Source: Microbacterium sp. | GTDB lineage: Bacteria > Actinomycetota > Actinomycetes > Actinomycetales > Microbacteriaceae | DNA: 38,251 nucleotides | Assembly: GCF_003248605.1 (NCBI RefSeq) | Contig: NZ_QFPF01000014.1 | Location: 1-38,251, forward strand | Direction: 5' to 3' | In this document: positions 37,541 to 38,251 of the stretch, piece after piece | How the letters are laid out: every line of letters begins with the position of its first letter | How positions within the stretch are numbered: the first letter of the stretch is position 1 | The notes under the pieces: generated by a model | What the model saw: only the letters and a program-made list of their open reading frames with translations | What the model was told of the DNA's origin: nothing | Databases searched by the model: none | Program-made: the position numbers and the translations under genes

Positions 37541-38251
37541 GTGACAGCATCCGCCGCCTCGACGATGGGTCCGGTCCGCCAGACCTACGCGTCGTCCGAC
37601 ACCTACCCGCACCTGACCCGCGCCTACACCGAGGTGTCTCAGATCGTGCGCGAGACCGGTCTGCTGCAGCGGGCTCGACGCTTCTACGCCCTCGTGGGCG
37701 GTGCGCTGCTGCTCGCCTTCGGTGGGCTCGTCACGGGATTCATTCTGCTCGGCGACAGCTGGTTCCAGCTGCTCATCGCCGGGGGTCTCGGCATTCTGCT
37801 CACGCAGGCCGCGTTCCTCTCCCATGAGGCGGCGCACAAGCAGATCCTCGCGTCGGGTCCCGCCAACGATCGGCTGGCGAAATTCCTCGGCAACGGAATC
37901 GTGGGCATGAGCTTTTCGTGGTGGGGCTCCAAGCACACCCGTCACCACGCCAACCCCAACCGCGTCAGCCGCGACCCCGACATCGAGATCGACACGATCT
38001 CCTTCGTCGAGGAGGACGCGGCCAAGGCCTCCGGTCTGCTCGGCTTCATCACCCGGCGCCAGGGCTACCTCTTCTTTCCGCTGCTGCTGCTCGAGGGCCT
38101 GAACCTGCACTACCTCAGCATCCGCCACCTCGTCACCACGCCGGGGCTCAAGGGCCGCTGGGTCGAGCTGGGTCTGATCGCGCTGCGCTTCGCGATCCTT
38201 CTGACCGCCGTGTTCTGGATGCTGCCGCTCGGTATGGCCTTCGCCTTCCTC
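37541..38251 (+). CDS. Fatty acid desaturase (C-terminus beyond window)
   Basis: Membrane di-iron desaturase of the DesA3/acyl-CoA desaturase type, introducing a double bond into acyl chains. Visible: hydrophobic helices (YALVGGALLLAFGGLVTGFILL; WFQLLIAGGLGILLTQAAFL), the first His box HEAAH, the second box HTRHH followed by ANPNRVSRDPDIE, and further helices. The third His box lies beyond the window. The start is uncertain: GTG 37541 and ATG 37565 are in frame but lack ribosome sites, while AGAAGG (37511-37516) stands 6 nt before an in-frame ATC. Confidence 0.88.
   Translation, partial: MTASAASTMGPVRQTYASSDTYPHLTRAYTEVSQIVRETGLLQRARRFYALVGGALLLAFGGLVTGFILLGDSWFQLLIAGGLGILLTQAAFLSHEAAHKQILASGPANDRLAKFLGNGIVGMSFSWWGSKHTRHHANPNRVSRDPDIEIDTISFVEEDAAKASGLLGFITRRQGYLFFPLLLLEGLNLHYLSIRHLVTTPGLKGRWVELGLIALRFAILLTAVFWMLPLGMAFAFL

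Noticed and set aside
1..38251. CRISPR arrays, tRNA, rRNA, insertion sequences, integrase or att sites
   Set aside because: None seen: no regular direct repeats with spacers, no transposase or integrase motifs, no cloverleaf with GTTCRANNC; the island looks chromosomal and not recently inserted.

Overview
The window is high-GC DNA with many GTG starts, ATGA/GTGA stop-start overlaps and several promoters whose -10 box sits 6-8 nt before a start codon (leaderless mRNAs). Together with the protein families this points to an actinobacterium of the Microbacteriaceae, most like Microbacterium. That placement is an inference from composition and gene style, not from a search.

Layout. 1-3.9 kb: edge of an exopolysaccharide locus (Wzz-type chain-length protein cut by the window edge, DUF4012 protein, VanZ-like protein), then a tiny Cys-rich protein and an ankyrin-repeat protein. 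4-16 kb: a catabolic locus made of a stand-alone flavin reductase behind a structured leader RNA, an ABC importer of the NMT1/THI5 type (ATPase, two permeases, lipoprotein), an adenosine-deaminase-family hydrolase, four NtaA/DszA-type flavin-dependent monooxygenases and a TetR regulator. 16-17.2 kb: lipid-kinase-family gene preceded by an odd intergenic region with a heptamer tandem repeat. 17.2-20.2 kb: IclR regulator divergent from malate synthase G. 20.2-28.1 kb (minus strand): urea importer urtABCDE, then an NCS1 purine/cytosine-type permease and two translationally coupled TetR regulators. 28.5-33 kb: urease ureABCFGD without ureE. 33-35.5 kb: ECF-type nickel importer (M, PDGLE/N, Q, O). 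35.5-38.2 kb: a possible 20-codon minigene, a DEAD-box RNA helicase and the start of a fatty acid desaturase.

How it fits together. The central 31 kb reads as a nitrogen-scavenging island. Urea is imported (Urt) and hydrolysed (urease), nickel is supplied by the ECF importer, an NCS1 permease probably brings in a nucleobase or related compound, and malate synthase could take up glyoxylate of the kind released in purine/ureide breakdown. The ABC importer, deaminase, reductase and four monooxygenases look like an uncharacterised pathway that opens an N-containing (possibly S-containing) heterocycle.

Regulation is the most striking result. Five or six promoters of these units share one layout: pentamers resembling GlnR half-sites (GTnAC / GAAAC) at 11-bp spacing, then 10-11 nt, then a -10 hexamer, with no clear -35. 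Three of them (ABC operon, monooxygenase 2, monooxygenases 3-4) also carry the inverted repeat TGAACT-N4-AGTTCA immediately after the -10, fitting repression by the TetR protein encoded in their midst. The sequence therefore suggests a nitrogen-limitation AND substrate gate on a new catabolic system.
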